A stretch of DNA of 64,000 nt, taken from the NCBI RefSeq assembly GCF_003003125.1, contig NZ_PVTZ01000001.1:62001-126000 (forward strand), read 5' to 3'. Position 1 is the first letter of the stretch; each line of letters begins with the position of its first letter. This document shows positions 1-9,487 of the stretch, piece by piece. A program made the translations under genes and the position numbers. The notes under the pieces are model-generated. The model ran no database searches. It was not told where the DNA came from and saw only the letters and a list, made by a program, of their open reading frames with translations. Origin of the DNA: Laceyella sediminis. Lineage in GTDB: Bacteria; Bacillota; Bacilli; Thermoactinomycetales; Thermoactinomycetaceae.

Positions 1-121
1 GCGGAGGCAGGGCCTCACTCCCTCCGATATAATAAACTTCTTCCCCTTTCAAGCCGATTTGCATAAGTAGACGGTACCAAAACAATTGCACCGCCAATCT
101 CCATTTGACAAACATCCTCAT
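1..121 (-). CDS. sigE: RNA polymerase sigma-E factor (N-terminal part)
   Basis: This is the 5' end of the mother-cell sporulation sigma factor; the rest lies beyond the window edge. The first 40 residues read MRMFVKWRLA and continue to YYIGGSEALPP, the conserved start of pro-sigma-E, including the amphipathic pro-sequence that tethers the inactive precursor to the septal membrane. The ATG overlaps the spoIIGA stop codon by four bases (ATGA), so the factor and its processing protease are translationally coupled, as in Bacillus. A GGGGGG run just before the ATG may serve as ribosome binding site. Confidence 0.93.
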   Translation of the reverse strand, partial: MRMFVKWRLAVQLFWYRLLMQIGLKGEEVYYIGGSEALPP

Positions 122-1062
122 ACCCCCCCAACGATTTGTTCTATCTGCTCCCGCGGCTCAAGATCATAACAGGACGGATGAATAATCGCTTGGTAAGTCC
201 CATCAGACGAAAGGCGCCCGACATCTATACCTATGAGAATTTTTTTAATTTTATGCCACTCATCCCCCTGCAAAATTTCCACAACATCCGGTCTGATGGC
301 GATCATCATCGCCTGTTCTTTCCCCGCTGCCCGGTACGGGATGACCCGAATCCGGTTTATCCAATCCGCCGGCAAATTGGACCAGCCCGCTTCCCAATCC
401 CACTGGCGCAACATCTGTTCTAATTCTTCCGGAAAACAGACTTTCAATCGATCCAGTTCCACGATCATCACGGGTGTCCGGGTGATTGGATCGCGCAGTT
501 GGTTTCCGGTATCAACAAGCCCGACGCATTCCAAGCAGTGCTGGTTGAGATGGATGCGAACCCCGGTCATGTACTGTTGAATCCGATGATTTTCCTTCAA
601 TGAACGCAACGAAAACCTAGTGTACAGCCACACAAGCGGAAATCCGCACAAAACGAGGGCCCATGATACAGGAGATCCCCAGCCCTGAGCGGAGTGGGTC
701 AAAAACAGCCCACCAGCTACTTGGCTGTCTCCCGTAGTGACATAATGAAAAGCGATCATCGCTCCGCCGGCGATAAAGCAAACCAAGTAAAAAACCCCAA
801 GATTGCGGATGAACGCCAACGGGTGGTGAAATCCATACGCGATCCACACCATCGCCAAAGAAACCAAGATTTTGACTGGAAAGAAATATGCCAACGCAAA
901 TTGCGGCCATAAGTGCAACATCGAATAGGCGCCACCCACGCACGCGGCCAGCAACAACCGCCAAACTTTGGTGGGTTGTTTGCGAATGCCCGCCGTCAAC
1001 CACAATAGCAAGTAATCAATGGTTCCGTTGAGGAGGAAAATCATATCGGCGTAAACAACCAT
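118..1062 (-). CDS. spoIIGA: Sigma-E processing peptidase SpoIIGA
   Basis: Membrane-embedded aspartic protease that removes the pro-sequence of pro-sigma-E after a signal from the forespore. The 314 residues fit the family length. The N-terminal half (about residues 1-150) is a series of hydrophobic helices starting MVVYADMIFLLN. The C-terminal half carries the protease motif DTGNQL (near residue 184) and the later GIDVGRLS segment. It is directly followed by sigE with a 4-bp overlap and preceded by ftsZ with a terminator in between, which is the conserved Bacillus order. Expression is expected to need Spo0A. Confidence 0.95.
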   Translation of the reverse strand: MVVYADMIFLLNGTIDYLLLWLTAGIRKQPTKVWRLLLAACVGGAYSMLHLWPQFALAYFFPVKILVSLAMVWIAYGFHHPLAFIRNLGVFYLVCFIAGGAMIAFHYVTTGDSQVAGGLFLTHSAQGWGSPVSWALVLCGFPLVWLYTRFSLRSLKENHRIQQYMTGVRIHLNQHCLECVGLVDTGNQLRDPITRTPVMIVELDRLKVCFPEELEQMLRQWDWEAGWSNLPADWINRIRVIPYRAAGKEQAMMIAIRPDVVEILQGDEWHKIKKILIGIDVGRLSSDGTYQAIIHPSCYDLEPREQIEQIVGGV

Positions 1063-1261
1063 GCCCTTCCCCCTTCAGATTGAAGTGAGATCAGTATATC
1101 CCAAGCTCTGGTTCAAAGTCTGTCGCTTCTTGGATTGGTTCTTTGACTTGTTTCGTCGAACGCTGAGGTTCACCGCTAAATCCTGCCGGCATCCCTGCGC
1201 ATGCCATGCTGGGAACTTCTACCAAAGTACCAGCTTCGTCCTGCACTCGGGATTGGAAAAG
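1063..1261 (-). promoter_or_regulatory. Upstream region of spoIIGA-sigE
   Basis: About 200 bp between the ftsZ terminator and spoIIGA. A TTCGTCGAA sequence at 1152-1160, roughly 95 bp before the start codon, resembles overlapping inverted 0A boxes (TGNCGAA) with a mismatch in each. The position is similar to the distal Spo0A boxes of the B. subtilis spoIIG promoter. No convincing sigma-A -10/-35 pair was identified, as expected for a Spo0A-activated promoter. The assignment rests mainly on context. Confidence 0.3.
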
Positions 1262-1265
1262 CCCA

Positions 1266-1297
1266 ACAAAAAAAGAGATACCTGTTTAAGGTATCTC
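1266..1297 (-). terminator. Rho-independent terminator after ftsZ
   Basis: On the minus strand an 8-bp perfect stem (GAGATACC/GGTATCTC, 1275-1282 with 1290-1297) is followed by an uninterrupted T run. It ends the ftsA-ftsZ transcript and separates it from spoIIGA. Confidence 0.85.
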
Positions 1298-1408
1298 CTC
1301 GCTGATTGACAAGTAGCCTGATTCCAATAATGAAATCCTGCGATCCGTGGTCGCTTCTTGGAACAAAACTCCCAGTTGATGCAAAGCTCCCCGCCTTGGG
1401 TCGCTCCT

Positions 1409-2560
1409 CTATTTTTTGCGGTTGCGCAAGAATGTCGGCACTTCCAAATGCCCGTAAGGATCGATGAAATCATTATTTGCGTTTTGTTTTTCCTTTTCAA
1501 CGCGGCTAAATGGGGAGAAAGTCGATTCTTCTTTTTGCGATTGTTGATTGACAAACATCGGCTTGCTGGATTTGGGGGGTTGTATTGAAATATGTTTCTC
1601 TTGTTGCTCATGGTCAAAGCCCGTCGCGATCACCGTGACCAAGATCTCATCTTTCAAGTCTTCATTGATCACCGCACCGAAAATCATGTTGACTTCCGGA
1701 TGAGAGGCTTGCGTCACGATATCGGCCGCTTCATACACTTCGTACAAACTTAAGTTGGTTCCACCGGTAATATTCATCAGTACCCCGCGCGCACCATCGA
1801 TAGACGTTTCCAACAATGGGCTGCAAATCGCCTTTTTGGCCGCTTCGGCTGCGCGGCTCTCGCCCGTTGCCGACCCGATGCCCATCAGTGCGGAACCGCG
1901 TTCGGTCATAATCGTACGCACGTCGGCGAAGTCCAAGTTGATCAAGCCAGGAACGGCAATCAAATCGGAAATCCCTTGCACACCTTGCCGCAAGACGTTA
2001 TCCGCTTCACGGAACGCCTCCAGCATGGGCGTGTTTTTGTCGACAATATCCAACAACCGATCGTTGGGGATAACGATCAACGTGTCCACATTTTCTTTCA
2101 ACGCGGCTACCCCTTGTTCGGCTTGGCTCGCCCGCCGTCTTCCTTCGAAGGTAAACGGCTTGGTGACCACGCCGACCGTGAGTGCACCCAATTCCCGAGC
2201 GATCAAAGCGATTTCCGGTGCAGCTCCCGTTCCTGTTCCGCCTCCCATGCCCGCGGTAACAAACACCATGTCTGCGCCTTTCAATACATTTTCAAGCTGC
2301 TCCCGGCTCTCTTCGGCCGCTTTTTTGCCAATCTCCGGCTTGGCACCAGCCCCCAAGCCACGTGTCAGCTTCTCCCCGATTTGTAAACGGATAGGGGCTT
2401 TGGCGCGGCTGAGCGCTTGGGCGTCAGTGTTAACAGCGATGAATTCGACCCCTTGCACCCCCGCTTCGATCATGCGGTTAACCGCATTGCTACCGCCACC
2501 ACCAACACCGATCACTTTAATCTGGGCGATTTGTTCCATTTCCAGATCAAAATCTAACAT
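1409..2560 (-). CDS. ftsZ: Cell division protein FtsZ
   Basis: Tubulin-like GTPase that forms the Z ring. The 383 residues show the N-terminal [12 protein letters not shown] nucleotide segment, the tubulin signature [10 protein letters not shown] near residue 104, a T7-loop NLDFADV region, a variable linker, and a C-terminal peptide ([10 protein letters not shown]) that binds FtsA. The ATG at 2560 was chosen because GGAGGGAC lies just before it; a further 21 bp of open frame upstream (MYWRDKI) has no ribosome binding site. It is co-transcribed with ftsA, 51 bp upstream, and closed by the terminator at 1266-1297. Confidence 0.98.
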   Translation of the reverse strand: MLDFDLEMEQIAQIKVIGVGGGGSNAVNRMIEAGVQGVEFIAVNTDAQALSRAKAPIRLQIGEKLTRGLGAGAKPEIGKKAAEESREQLENVLKGADMVFVTAGMGGGTGTGAAPEIALIARELGALTVGVVTKPFTFEGRRRASQAEQGVAALKENVDTLIVIPNDRLLDIVDKNTPMLEAFREADNVLRQGVQGISDLIAVPGLINLDFADVRTIMTERGSALMGIGSATGESRAAEAAKKAICSPLLETSIDGARGVLMNITGGTNLSLYEVYEAADIVTQASHPEVNMIFGAVINEDLKDEILVTVIATGFDHEQQEKHISIQPPKSSKPMFVNQQSQKEESTFSPFSRVEKEKQNANNDFIDPYGHLEVPTFLRNRKK

Positions 2561-2611
2561 GATCTTGTCCCTCCAATACAATCTCTACTGATGTAACAAT
2601 AATCGAATGAC

Positions 2612-3850
2612 CTAGATGAATTCACTTAACCAACTCTTCACTCTCTCTAACGCAGAAGGCGGCCGTTTCCCTTTCTGTCGCGGAGGGTGGGCAGGTCTCG
2701 GGTTGGTCGGCTGGAGCACGCCCCGTTTCTGCAGATAGTGGATCATCCCCACCCCTCCCGTATACGCCGGCTCTTTGACACCGATGTTTTTGGGGACAGC
2801 GATGCGTACCGCGGCACCCAATTGACTCTGGGCGACATGAATGATCTGTTTGGTGGCCATGACCCCCCCTGTTAACACGTACCCTCCAGCGGGCTCATCT
2901 GAGAATCCCATCGCTTTGACTTGCTGCTTGATTAGATGAAACATCTCCTCCAACCGGGGCTCGATGATTTGCGAGAGTTCCAGCTGGGTGACCGTTCGCT
3001 CTCGCGTCGTGCCGATCGTTTGCACTTGAAATATTTCATTCACATCGGCAAAATCCTTGCTGGCCACACCGTATTTGCATTTCACTTCTTCCGCGGTGCT
3101 AGTCTGCGTTCGCAAGCCGATGGCGATGTCATTGGTGATGTATTCCCCTCCGATGGGTATCACCGAAGTGCCGGCCAAATGTCCCTGTTGGAACACCGTC
3201 AACGTCGTCGTCCCACCGCCGATATCAGCCACGACCACGCCAAGGTTCTTCTCATCCGTGGACAGACAGAGTTCGCTTACCGCCAATGGCAGGAAAACCA
3301 TGCCCGCGATGCTCAAATTCGCACGTTCGATGCATCTAAGTAAATTTTCGATAATCGTTTTCGCTCCGGTGACAATGAGCGCGTCTACCTCCAAACGAAC
3401 GCCGATCATCCCATTCGGATCTCGGATATCATCTAATCCATCAACGATGAATTGTTTCGGAACCACTTCGACAATTGCCCGTTCCGGCGGTATGGCAATG
3501 ACACGGGCTGCCTGTAAAACACGGTCAATATCATGATAGCCGATCTCTCTGTCTTCACTGGCCACTGCTACCACACCATGACTGGGTTGCAATGAGACAT
3601 GATGCCCAGACACTCCGATATAGACTTCCGAAATCTCTATTCCAACCATGCGTTCGGCATGGTCTACCGCTTCACGAATGGATTGAACCGCCTGATCGAT
3701 ATTGATGATGGCTCCCTTTTTCATCCCCAGTGAATCAGCTGTTCCAACACCAACAATGTGCGTTGTTCCGTCCGGATTGATTTCTGCTACGATAACGCGA
3801 ACCTGTGATGAGCCTAAATCCAAAGCAATCACAAAATCTTCATTGCTCAA
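2612..3850 (-). CDS. ftsA: Cell division protein FtsA
   Basis: Actin-like ATPase that anchors FtsZ filaments to the membrane. The 412 residues contain the actin-fold phosphate motifs (ALDLGSSQVR near the N terminus, VVADIGGGTTTLTV near residue 207, LTGGVMA near 335) and end in an amphipathic helix, SALERVKSWLSEFI, the membrane-targeting sequence. The start is TTG with AAGGAGGT about 9 bases upstream; no in-frame ATG nearby fits the conserved N terminus. It forms a two-gene unit with ftsZ and has a 175-bp upstream gap holding a promoter candidate. Confidence 0.96.
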   Translation of the reverse strand: MSNEDFVIALDLGSSQVRVIVAEINPDGTTHIVGVGTADSLGMKKGAIINIDQAVQSIREAVDHAERMVGIEISEVYIGVSGHHVSLQPSHGVVAVASEDREIGYHDIDRVLQAARVIAIPPERAIVEVVPKQFIVDGLDDIRDPNGMIGVRLEVDALIVTGAKTIIENLLRCIERANLSIAGMVFLPLAVSELCLSTDEKNLGVVVADIGGGTTTLTVFQQGHLAGTSVIPIGGEYITNDIAIGLRTQTSTAEEVKCKYGVASKDFADVNEIFQVQTIGTTRERTVTQLELSQIIEPRLEEMFHLIKQQVKAMGFSDEPAGGYVLTGGVMATKQIIHVAQSQLGAAVRIAVPKNIGVKEPAYTGGVGMIHYLQKRGVLQPTNPRPAHPPRQKGKRPPSALERVKSWLSEFI

Positions 3851-3937
3851 TCCTGGGCACCTCCTTGCCCGAGAAGTAAAACTCTGTTTGAATAAAGAGA
3901 TCTGTAAGTAGGGAAAGGGAGGAAATACTTACAAACC

Positions 3938-3965
3938 ATATTCAACAGCCGGGGGAATTTCCCCT
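3938..3965 (-). promoter_or_regulatory. Possible sigma-H-like promoter of ftsA-ftsZ
   Basis: The minus strand reads AGGGGAAAT, a 10-bp gap, then GTTGAATAT. The second element fits the sigma-H -10 consensus RNNGAATWW exactly and the first fits RNAGGAWWW with one mismatch, but the spacer is a base or two short. In B. subtilis ftsAZ has a sigma-H promoter. A GGGGAA/TTCCCC palindrome overlaps the -35 element. Confidence 0.3.
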
Positions 3966-4025
3966 CTTAAAACTGTTCATTTTTCTTCCTCAAACTTACA
4001 TATTTTCCCAATCATGGAAATATCC

Positions 4026-4775
4026 TCATTCCTTCTCCGCTTGAAGTTGGGGCTTCCCTGACCTCTCCGGCGCAAACCAGATGCTCTCCAACAAGTAGAT
4101 CGCTCCTGGCGGATGCTGGTAAAATGAGGGATAATATTCACATTTGGCAGCTAATTCTTTAGCTCGGACATAAATCCGGTGTTGCTGGTCACTCTGAATT
4201 TCCACCTGTTCCGCATCGGTAGCGGCAGGGGAAATGGTGACAAATTTTTTACGTATTGGTTCGGGCAATCGAGCAATTTGCTTTACTGCTGAGGTGAAAG
4301 TCGGGTTAATGCGGGCCCATCCCCTGAAAATCGGCTGACGCGGCCGACTCGTCAGATAGGGCCTTGCGGCAAGAATCGTTCCATTTGAGAGTATGGGCAG
4401 GAGTTTTTGATCATTTGTTTCGAATATTGCGACGGGAGGCCACTCTTCTACTCGTATGTACACCTGATTGGGAAAGCGTGTGATCACGCTAGCCCTTTTC
4501 ACTTCAGGCAACTGCATAAGCGCTTGCTCTGCGCGTGCGCCATCGATGCTGAAATAAGAAATTCCTTTTTTCATCCGTGTTTTCGCCAATATTTCATCCG
4601 CTTTCACCAGATGATGACCACTGATGTGGATCGTTTCTATTTTGCTAAGCGGTGAACGCAAGAATAGGATAAATAACATTCCCGAAAAAAACACAAAGAT
4701 GAACACGAACAACCAGGGTGCAGGGGAACGTCTTCTTCCTACCCGTGAGCGAAAGTGAGGAATACGCTCATCCAT
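4026..4775 (-). CDS. divIB: Cell division protein DivIB/FtsQ
   Basis: Bitopic division protein that scaffolds FtsL and DivIC at the septum. The 249 residues comprise a basic cytoplasmic tail (RSRVGRRR), one transmembrane helix (about residues 20-40), a POTRA domain beginning IETIHISGHHLVKADEIL, and a beta domain. The ATG at 4775 is preceded by GGAAAGGAG; nine extra codons upstream lack a site. It lies between murA and ftsA, separated from murA by a terminator, so it probably has its own promoter in the 135-bp gap, where TTGTGG-17 bp-TATAAG is a weak candidate. Confidence 0.92.
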   Translation of the reverse strand: MDERIPHFRSRVGRRRSPAPWLFVFIFVFFSGMLFILFLRSPLSKIETIHISGHHLVKADEILAKTRMKKGISYFSIDGARAEQALMQLPEVKRASVITRFPNQVYIRVEEWPPVAIFETNDQKLLPILSNGTILAARPYLTSRPRQPIFRGWARINPTFTSAVKQIARLPEPIRKKFVTISPAATDAEQVEIQSDQQHRIYVRAKELAAKCEYYPSFYQHPPGAIYLLESIWFAPERSGKPQLQAEKE

Positions 4776-4885
4776 GGTAGTGACTCCTTTCCACAACACC
4801 AATCGCCTGTCTGTTCATTCACACTGAATCTTATAGTCTTCCCTATATATTACCACAAACAACCGGGGCTCACATGAATTTTAAC

Positions 4886-4920
4886 ACAAAAAACAGAAGC
4901 ACGGGATGTGCTACTGTTTT
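4886..4920 (-). terminator. Terminator overlapping the end of murA
   Basis: On the minus strand ACAGTAGCAC and GTGCTTCTGT (4908-4917 with 4893-4902) form a 10-bp stem with one mismatch followed by TTTTTTG. The murA stop codon lies inside the 5' arm, so ribosomes finishing murA would cover the stem. It ends the long murE-to-murA transcription unit. Confidence 0.75.
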
Positions 4921-6176
4921 TTCAAGGCCACTCTATGGATTTGTCCTCCCAGTTGCGCGATCACTTCATCGAGACGCTCATATCCCCGATCGATATGTTC
5001 GACCCCGGCAACCACCGATCTTCCTTGCGCGTTCAGCGCCGCGATCACCAAGGCAGCACCGGCGCGCAAGTCTGTCGCGCATACATGGGCGCCCGTCAGC
5101 CGTCTGATACCGTGGACAGTCACGGTATCCCCTTCCAGCCGAATCTCGGCCCCCATTTTTTTCAACTCCTCCACGTGCTTCAAGCGGGAATCGAAAATTT
5201 TTTCCGTCACGCGGCTTGTTCCCTCACACAAGGTGAGTAGCGCTAGCATTTGCGGCTGCATATCCGTCGGGAAACCCGGATAAGGGGTGGTGACGATGTG
5301 CGGAATGCCATTTAGCTTTCGCTCCGCCTTCACCCGCAATCCCCTCTTTGCCGTTTCAATTGCGAGCCCGGTCTGCCGTAGCGATTCAATAACACTTTCC
5401 AGATGCTCCGGCACCACGTTGTCAAGCTCCACCTCGCCACCAGTTGCTCCGGCCGCGATGATCAACGTTCCAGCGACGATCCGATCTGGCATGACCGAGT
5501 GATTCGTAGCCTGCACCTTCGGGACGCCCTGAATGACGATGGTGGACTCACCTGCCCCCTGCACTCTGGCTCCCATCTTATTGAGAAAAGCGGCCAAGTC
5601 GACAATCTCCGGTTCGCGCGCGGCATTGGTGATCACGGTTTCCCCCGTGGCACACACCGCGGCCATCATGATGTTCTCAGTCGCTCCAACACTGGGAAAG
5701 TCCAAGGCAATTTCTGCACCCTTCAGCTCAGGGGCACTACACGCGATGATGTCCCCCACTTCCGCCACTTCCACTCCCAAGCAAGCCAATCCTTTCAAGT
5801 GTAAATTGATCGGCCGTTTGCCAATGGCACAACCTCCGGGGCGTGACACGGTCACTTTGCCCAATCTTGCTAGCAAGGGCCCCATCAGAAAAATGGATGA
5901 GCGGATACGGCTCATCAGATCATCCGGAATGTGGGTTTGATTGAGCCCAACCGTATCCACTGTGACCCGGTGCCCGGCGCGTTCCACTTTGGCGCCAAGG
6001 CTTTGCAAGATGCGGCACATCGCATCGATGTCCGTCAGTTGGGGCACATCGTGAATTTCGTACGTTCCGGCAGCGAGCACGGTGGCCGCCAAGATAGGAA
6101 GGGCCGCATTTTTCGCTCCTTGTATGCGCACCCGCCCCGTTAATGGCGTTCCACCTTCGATGACAAATCTCCCCAA
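4911..6176 (-). CDS. murA: UDP-N-acetylglucosamine 1-carboxyvinyltransferase MurA
   Basis: First committed step of peptidoglycan precursor synthesis: transfers enolpyruvate from PEP to UDP-GlcNAc in the cytoplasm. At 421 residues it has the usual length. The catalytic cysteine lies in RPGGCAIGKRP (near residue 116), after the N-terminal GAKNAALPIL substrate-binding segment; DLRAGAALVIAAL near the C terminus is also conserved. The start is TTG, preceded by CGGAGGTGA. It follows murB after 14 bp and is the last gene of the mur unit before the terminator that begins within its stop codon region. Confidence 0.96.
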   Translation of the reverse strand: MGRFVIEGGTPLTGRVRIQGAKNAALPILAATVLAAGTYEIHDVPQLTDIDAMCRILQSLGAKVERAGHRVTVDTVGLNQTHIPDDLMSRIRSSIFLMGPLLARLGKVTVSRPGGCAIGKRPINLHLKGLACLGVEVAEVGDIIACSAPELKGAEIALDFPSVGATENIMMAAVCATGETVITNAAREPEIVDLAAFLNKMGARVQGAGESTIVIQGVPKVQATNHSVMPDRIVAGTLIIAAGATGGEVELDNVVPEHLESVIESLRQTGLAIETAKRGLRVKAERKLNGIPHIVTTPYPGFPTDMQPQMLALLTLCEGTSRVTEKIFDSRLKHVEELKKMGAEIRLEGDTVTVHGIRRLTGAHVCATDLRAGAALVIAALNAQGRSVVAGVEHIDRGYERLDEVIAQLGGQIHRVALKKQ

Positions 6177-6190
6177 TATGTCACCTCCGT

Positions 6191-7099
6191 TTACGCCTCA
6201 CCCACCACCTGCACTTCAGGTTCCAACACCACCTGGTATTTTTCTTCGATTGTCTTCTTCACATGAGCAATTAAGTTCAACACATCTTCCGCCGTCGCGT
6301 TGCCACGGTTGATGATGAAGTTTCCGTGCATCTCGGACACTTCCGCATCTCCGATCCGGTACCCTTTGAGCCCGGCTTCCTGAATCAGCCGTCCCGCATA
6401 GTCGCCAGGAGGATTACGGAAAACGCTGCCCGCGCATGGATATTGCAGGGGTTGGGTCTGTCTGCGGCGATCTTTGAACTTGGCCAATTGGGCCGTGATT
6501 TCCTCCTTGTTGCCCCGTTCCAGACGGAAAGTGGCTTCAGTGACAATCCCCTTCATCTCCGTTTGCAAAATAGAAGTCCGGTAACTAAACGCCATTTCCG
6601 CATTGGAAAGTGTCACCCATTCGCCTGATTCCAAAAGCACCTTCGCCGATTCCAGCACGCGGGCTATCTCTGAACCGTGTGCCCCGGCATTCATGTAGAC
6701 GGCGCCCCCAACATTGCCCGGAATTCCCCCAGCAAACTCCAATCCGGTCAAGCCTTGTTTGGCGGTCATCGTGGCCAGCAGGATCGTGGAATACCCTCCT
6801 CCCGCAACCACTTTGGTGCCGTCGATCGAAAGACAGTTAAATCCTTCGTCCAGCTTGAACACAACACCGCGAATGCCCCCGTCGCGGACGAGCAGGTTAG
6901 AGCCTCGACCAATCGCGCGCCAAGGCAACCGATGCTCTCTTACAATCCGCATCGCATTCTCCAACTCTTCTTCATTGCGCGGATAAATCAACATGTCGGC
7001 GGGTCCGCCCACTTTCCATGTGGTATGGCGGGACAACGGTTCATTTTCTCTTACATCGGTCACACCCGCTAACTTCAATTCCTCGATCACTTGCTTCAT
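6191..7099 (-). CDS. murB: UDP-N-acetylenolpyruvoylglucosamine reductase MurB
   Basis: FAD- and NADPH-dependent reduction of the enolpyruvyl group to give UDP-MurNAc. The 302 residues match the type II (short) MurB of Firmicutes. Recognisable segments are the FAD-binding IGRGSNLLVRDGG, the SYRTSIL segment, the catalytic-serine region GSVFRNP, and HGNFIINRGNA near the C terminus. The ATG is preceded by GAGGGGGGAC. It lies between murG and murA and completes a local set of genes for cytoplasmic precursor synthesis. Confidence 0.96.
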   Translation of the reverse strand: MKQVIEELKLAGVTDVRENEPLSRHTTWKVGGPADMLIYPRNEEELENAMRIVREHRLPWRAIGRGSNLLVRDGGIRGVVFKLDEGFNCLSIDGTKVVAGGGYSTILLATMTAKQGLTGLEFAGGIPGNVGGAVYMNAGAHGSEIARVLESAKVLLESGEWVTLSNAEMAFSYRTSILQTEMKGIVTEATFRLERGNKEEITAQLAKFKDRRRQTQPLQYPCAGSVFRNPPGDYAGRLIQEAGLKGYRIGDAEVSEMHGNFIINRGNATAEDVLNLIAHVKKTIEEKYQVVLEPEVQVVGEA

Positions 7100-7216
7100 T
7101 TGCTATGTCCCCCCTCACCAAACATCTCCGACTGCAACCCAACCGACAGTGGTTTACCACAGTTTATGCCAGTGAGCAGGCAATGTGACAAAAGCCCACT
7201 GGCTTGCATGCGCTTG

Positions 7217-8329
7217 TTAAAAGCGGGCTGTTGCAATTTTCTCCAATTCATCTACTAACACCTCAGCTGCTTGCGGCCGTCCCAACCGACGTGCCGCTTC
7301 ACTCATATCATGATGTTCTTCCGGATCTTCAAGCAGGCGTTTAATTTCTCGCCACAGCGTCTCTCCGGTCAATTCGCTCTCCAATAGCATTTTAGAAGCG
7401 CCCTGCTCTTCCAACCATCGCGCATTGGCTTCCTGATGGTTATTTGCCACATAAGGCGAAGGAATCAACACCGAAGGCAAGCCCAGCGCCGTCAATTCCG
7501 CCAAGGTGGAAGCCCCAGCTCGTCCCACAACAAGGGTGGTCGCCGCAAGAACGTCCGGCATATTGTACAAAAACGGCTTGACGGACAGGTTGGGGAATTC
7601 TTCCATCGGAATCCGTGAGCGGATGGCGTCAAAATGAACTTCCCCCGTGACATAGACAAAATGCACATGGGGAAGTTCTTTCATCCGGTCCACCATCTGC
7701 AGGACCGCTTCATTGATCGCTTTGGCACCGCGGCTACCGCCGAACAGCAAGACAATCGGCTGATGCACATCGGCAATCCCCAATGATTTGCGCCCTTGGG
7801 TGGCACTTGCCTGCACCACCTCAGTCGCACGGGGGTTTCCCGTAAACACAATGCGGTTGGCACGCCCCAGATATTTTTGCGACTCCTCTAGGCTGATCGC
7901 CACCACATCCACATATCGGGACAAAAACTTCGTCGTCATTCCCAACACGACGTTTTGCTCATGGATGAGCGTAGGAATACCCATGCGGTGGGCGGCATAC
8001 ACCGGTGGGCCGCTAACGAAGCCGCCCGTCCCCACAAACACATCCGGCTGGAATTCCTTTATGTATGCTTTGGATCGTTTAACTGCACTGATGAATGTAC
8101 GAATCGTGTTTACATTTTTCCAAGAAATGCTCCGTTTGAATCCTTGAACCTCTATTGTATAGTAATGAATGTTCCCTTCTTTGGGAACAATTCGCGATTC
8201 CAGTCCATCTTCTGTTCCAATATAAGCAATTTCTACATCAGGATATCGTTTCTTCACTGTGCGCGCAATGGCTAATGCTGGATAAATATGTCCACCCGTT
8301 CCACCACCAGATAGCAAAATGCGCTTCAT
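7217..8329 (-). CDS. murG: Lipid II synthase MurG (GlcNAc transferase)
   Basis: Membrane-associated glycosyltransferase that adds GlcNAc from UDP-GlcNAc to lipid I. The 370 residues start MKRILLSGGGTGGHIYPALA, the family glycine-rich loop, with a second loop LFGGSRGAKAIN (near residue 196) and the donor site GRAGASTLAELTALGLPSVL (from about 273). GAGGAGAG precedes the ATG. It follows spoVE by 21 bp and is separated from murB by 117 bp, in which I see an imperfect GCCAGTG inverted repeat but no clear promoter. Confidence 0.97.
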   Translation of the reverse strand: MKRILLSGGGTGGHIYPALAIARTVKKRYPDVEIAYIGTEDGLESRIVPKEGNIHYYTIEVQGFKRSISWKNVNTIRTFISAVKRSKAYIKEFQPDVFVGTGGFVSGPPVYAAHRMGIPTLIHEQNVVLGMTTKFLSRYVDVVAISLEESQKYLGRANRIVFTGNPRATEVVQASATQGRKSLGIADVHQPIVLLFGGSRGAKAINEAVLQMVDRMKELPHVHFVYVTGEVHFDAIRSRIPMEEFPNLSVKPFLYNMPDVLAATTLVVGRAGASTLAELTALGLPSVLIPSPYVANNHQEANARWLEEQGASKMLLESELTGETLWREIKRLLEDPEEHHDMSEAARRLGRPQAAEVLVDELEKIATARF

Positions 8330-8350
8330 CCTCTCTCCTCCTCACCCGAA

Positions 8351-9451
8351 TCATCTGTTTGAAAACCGGGACAAATTCAGCAAAATCCCGACGGCCGCCA
8401 ACGTCAATGTCAGCGATGACCCCCCGTAACTCAAAAACGGCAAAGTGATGCCGGTCACGGGAAAGGCTCCTGATACCACGCCGATGTTTATTACCGCTTG
8501 AATCATAATCATCGCCGTAATCCCCATCGCAACCAAACTGGAAAACAGATCAGGTGATGTAATGGCCACGCGCACGCCGCGCCACACGATGATCGCAAAC
8601 AACAAGATCACTGTTGCGGCGCCAATAAACCCCAGTTCTTCCGCCAAAATGGAAAAAATGAAATCAGTATGCGGCTCCGGGAGATAAAGGTGCTTTTGTT
8701 TGCTCATTCCCAATCCCAATCCGAGCAATCCTCCCGGCCCGATCGCATACAGCGATTGAATTAATTGATAGCCGGCACCCAGCGGATCTTCCCAGGGGTT
8801 GAGAAATGCCACGATCCGTTGGATTCGATAAGGAGCGGCCAGCACGAGACCCACGAAACCCACAATTCCCAACAGCATAAAGCCCACCAGGTGTTTCATT
8901 CGCGCGCCAGCCGCAAAGATCAGGACGAGACCCGTCCCCATCAGGACAGTTCCCGTCCCCAAATCCGGTTGTAGCATAATGGCTCCGAAGGCCAGCCCCA
9001 GCAAAGTCAGCCCAGGCACAAACCCTTTGGCAAACGATGCTATGGGGAATTTGGGTTTTGCGTACATCCTTGACAAATAGGCGATCATCGCCAATTTCAT
9101 AAACTCCGAAGGTTGGATGCTAAACGCCCCGATCCCCAGCCAACTGCGCGCTCCGTTGCGCAAGATGCCGACACCCGGAATCAATACGACAATCAATAAA
9201 ACAAAACATATGATAAGGCCGGGTTTTGACCACTCATAAAACTTCTGCGGATCCAGCCGAGAAATCCATAACATCGCGAAAACGCCCAACGCGGCAAACA
9301 GAAATTGCCGTTTGGCAAAATAAAAGGCATCTCCGTATTTGTGATAAGCAAATGCAGCGCTCGCGCTGTAAACCATCAGGACACCGATGGATAATAAGAG
9401 CAAGATCGCGACAACAATCACATAATCGGGAGAAGTCCGTACATTTTTCAT
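8351..9451 (-). CDS. spoVE: SEDS peptidoglycan glycosyltransferase SpoVE (FtsW-like)
   Basis: Polytopic SEDS-family polymerase that works with a class B PBP. The 366 residues form about ten membrane helices. The N terminus (TSPDYVIVVAILLLLSIGVLMVYSASA) and the segment SFAKGFVPG resemble B. subtilis SpoVE, and the location between murD and murG is the spoVE position. The ATG at 9451 is preferred because AGAGGTG lies 9 bases upstream; a GTG four codons earlier overlaps that site. With SpoVD it would build spore cortex. Since no other FtsW is in the window, a vegetative role cannot be excluded. Confidence 0.88.
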   Translation of the reverse strand: MKNVRTSPDYVIVVAILLLLSIGVLMVYSASAAFAYHKYGDAFYFAKRQFLFAALGVFAMLWISRLDPQKFYEWSKPGLIICFVLLIVVLIPGVGILRNGARSWLGIGAFSIQPSEFMKLAMIAYLSRMYAKPKFPIASFAKGFVPGLTLLGLAFGAIMLQPDLGTGTVLMGTGLVLIFAAGARMKHLVGFMLLGIVGFVGLVLAAPYRIQRIVAFLNPWEDPLGAGYQLIQSLYAIGPGGLLGLGLGMSKQKHLYLPEPHTDFIFSILAEELGFIGAATVILLFAIIVWRGVRVAITSPDLFSSLVAMGITAMIMIQAVINIGVVSGAFPVTGITLPFLSYGGSSLTLTLAAVGILLNLSRFSNR

Positions 9452-9487
9452 GGGCGTTTTCACCTCTTACAGATTTGGGCAAGCTTC

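Noticed and set aside
1755-2591. A 278-codon plus-strand open frame opposite ftsZ
   Set aside because: It is the mirror of the ftsZ coding sequence, with low-complexity Ala/Pro/Ser composition, no ribosome binding site and no recognised family. The ftsZ reading on the other strand is unambiguous.
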